From Clostridia bacterium (lineage in GTDB: Bacteria > Bacillota > Clostridia > Oscillospirales > CAG-272), in the NCBI GenBank assembly GCA_017621015.1, contig JAGAUC010000139.1, forward strand, positions 1-6,210: a stretch of 6,210 nucleotides of DNA, written 5' to 3'. The notes beneath the pieces were generated by a model. It did no database searches and was not told the origin of the DNA. It saw only the letters and a program-made list of their open reading frames with translations. Shown here in pieces: positions 5,155 through 6,210 of this stretch (its first letter is position 1; every line of letters starts with the position of its first letter). Both the position numbers and the translations under genes were made by a program.

Positions 5155-6084
5155 ATGTTTCTTGTGGATTCACACTGTGACAGCATTCAGAAGGTGGATG
5201 CAGGGCTTTTTGGGCTTGTAGGTCCGTACAATTTTTCCAAAAAGCATTGTCAGCTTCAATTTGTTGCCATGTTTGCGGCGCATCCGGGCGACAGGGGCGA
5301 CGATTCCTATCATCGCACCTTCCGCTATACGGGGCAGTACTGTGCGGCGCTGGCAAGCGAGAGCGACAAGGTGCTCCCTGTGAAGTGTTATGCCGACATC
5401 GAGCGCGCGTTTGCCGCAGGCAAGCACGGTGCGATGCTCTGTATTGAGAGTGCGACGGGGCTTAAAAATTCACCCGTGCTTTTGGAGCGGCTTTATAATG
5501 TCGGCGTAAGGGTGGTGGGGCTCACCTGGCTTTCCAACGATCTTGCTAAGAGCAACCGCGTGCTTGACGACGGCGAGGAGGACACGGGTCTAAGTGCGAT
5601 GGGGCGGGATTTTGTCAAAAAAGGCAATGAGCTTGGCATCCTTTGGGACGTGTCGCATGCGTCGGATCGCACCTTTTGGGATCTTTGCGAGCTGTCGGCA
5701 AAGCCCGTGATCGCCAGCCACTCCAATTTCCGCGCGCTTTGTCCCCATTCGCGCAATCTCACCGACGAGATGACGAGGCGCATCATCGCGGACGGCGGTA
5801 TGATCGGTCTGAATTTGGCGAAGCCGTTTATTCACGCGGAGAAGTCAAAGCAGACGGTGGAGCAGCTGTTTGCCCACCTTGACCATTGTCTTTCGCTTGG
5901 CGGCGAGGACAACGTGGGATTTGGCTTTGACATTGACGGCATAGAGTGCTATCCCACGCCGCTCACGACCCAAGGGTCCATACACGATCAGCTTTTGGAG
6001 ATGATGCAAACGCATTATTCCGAGCGCCTAGTCGAAAAGGTAGCGGGGGAAAATTACTTGGCCTATCTTAAAAAATGGTTGTGA
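5155..6084 (+). CDS. Peptidase M19 (membrane dipeptidase/renal dipeptidase family)
   Basis: This 309-residue member of family M19 should be a zinc-dependent hydrolase of dipeptides (some members also act on D-amino-acid dipeptides or beta-lactams). The metal-site motifs are in order: DSHCD with H7 and D9; the bridging glutamate in CIESA (E98); WDVSHASD (H168); VIASHSN (H189); RNLTDEM (200-206); and GFGFDIDGI with D259 in the place of the catalytic-site Asp of the usual GSDFDG. TGLSAMGRDFVKKGNELGIL (144-163) is the typical segment before DVSH. Despite the family name there is no signal peptide or membrane anchor, so it is likely cytosolic, serving peptide or wall-peptide turnover (inference). 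The start at 5155 has GGGAGGG 5 bases upstream; the ATG at 5137 lacks a good site. The substrate is not predictable. Confidence 0.95.
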   Translation: MFLVDSHCDSIQKVDAGLFGLVGPYNFSKKHCQLQFVAMFAAHPGDRGDDSYHRTFRYTGQYCAALASESDKVLPVKCYADIERAFAAGKHGAMLCIESATGLKNSPVLLERLYNVGVRVVGLTWLSNDLAKSNRVLDDGEEDTGLSAMGRDFVKKGNELGILWDVSHASDRTFWDLCELSAKPVIASHSNFRALCPHSRNLTDEMTRRIIADGGMIGLNLAKPFIHAEKSKQTVEQLFAHLDHCLSLGGEDNVGFGFDIDGIECYPTPLTTQGSIHDQLLEMMQTHYSERLVEKVAGENYLAYLKKWL

Positions 6085-6112
6085 AAGGCCTGAAAACAGG
6101 TCGTGATATGTG

Positions 6113-6150
6113 AAGCGGGCGTGTGAACAAAAGATTCACACGCCCGCTTT
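6113..6150 (+). terminator. Strong hairpin after the dipeptidase gene, weak U-tract
   Basis: A perfect 15-bp GC-rich stem pairs AAGCGGGCGTGTGAA (6113-6127) with 6135-6149 around a 7-base loop. Only three Ts follow (6148-6150), two of them inside the stem, so termination may be incomplete or the structure may instead protect the 3' end. Confidence 0.65.
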
Positions 6151-6182
6151 GGTCCAAGCGTAAGGAAAGGCAAAAAAGGGTA

Positions 6183-6210
6183 TTGACAAACGCGTTTTTT
6201 TGTGGTAAAA
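6183..6210 (+). promoter_or_regulatory. Promoter of the next gene, cut by the window edge
   Basis: TTGACA (6183-6188), a 17-bp spacer and TAAAA at 6206-6210 with TGG before it look like a sigma-A promoter whose last -10 base is outside the window. Confidence 0.6.

Overview
The window looks like a chromosomal segment of a Gram-positive Bacillota, most likely a gut-type Clostridia (Oscillospirales-like). The grounds are strong GGAGG-type ribosome binding sites, consensus sigma-A promoters (TTGACA / TATAAT, often with an extended TGn -10), moderate GC, and gene families typical of that group. Taxonomy is inferred from style and protein families only. No rRNA, tRNA, CRISPR array, transposase or integrase was seen.

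Layout: (1) Bases 2-2539 hold the 3' end of a very large, probably secreted, modular surface protein. Two copies of a jelly-roll-like module are separated by a DNRLRE/CBM96-like module, giving a 322-residue period, and are followed by a C-terminal region of a kind widespread in clostridial exoproteins but without a known function. Its stop codon overlaps the ribosome binding site of a 44-residue peptide gene (2553-2687). (2) Bases 2688-2946 are an intergenic stretch between convergent genes holding two terminator-like hairpins. The second belongs to a dispersed repeat that recurs at 4240-4318. (3) Bases 2947-3501 encode, on the minus strand, a small nitroreductase with its own promoter and three GAATTG boxes spaced exactly 10 bp apart. 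(4) A divergent pair follows: a small DUF6809-like protein (minus, 3635-3910) and a 64-residue XRE-type regulator (plus, 4028-4222). They share a short intergenic region with back-to-back promoters and three GAGAT half-sites, a likely operator. (5) An unrecognised, acidic, Trp-rich 219-residue protein (4424-5083) has a near-perfect promoter placed right after the second repeat copy. (6) An M19 membrane-dipeptidase family enzyme (5155-6084) ends at a strong hairpin, and a further promoter runs off the right edge.

The genes do not form one pathway. The surface protein and its small peptide are one transcription unit. The XRE/DUF6809 pair is a plausible regulated module. The 219-residue protein and the dipeptidase may be co-transcribed. 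The items most worth a second look are the coupled 44-residue peptide, the GAGAT operator, the phased GAATTG boxes and the hairpin repeat family.
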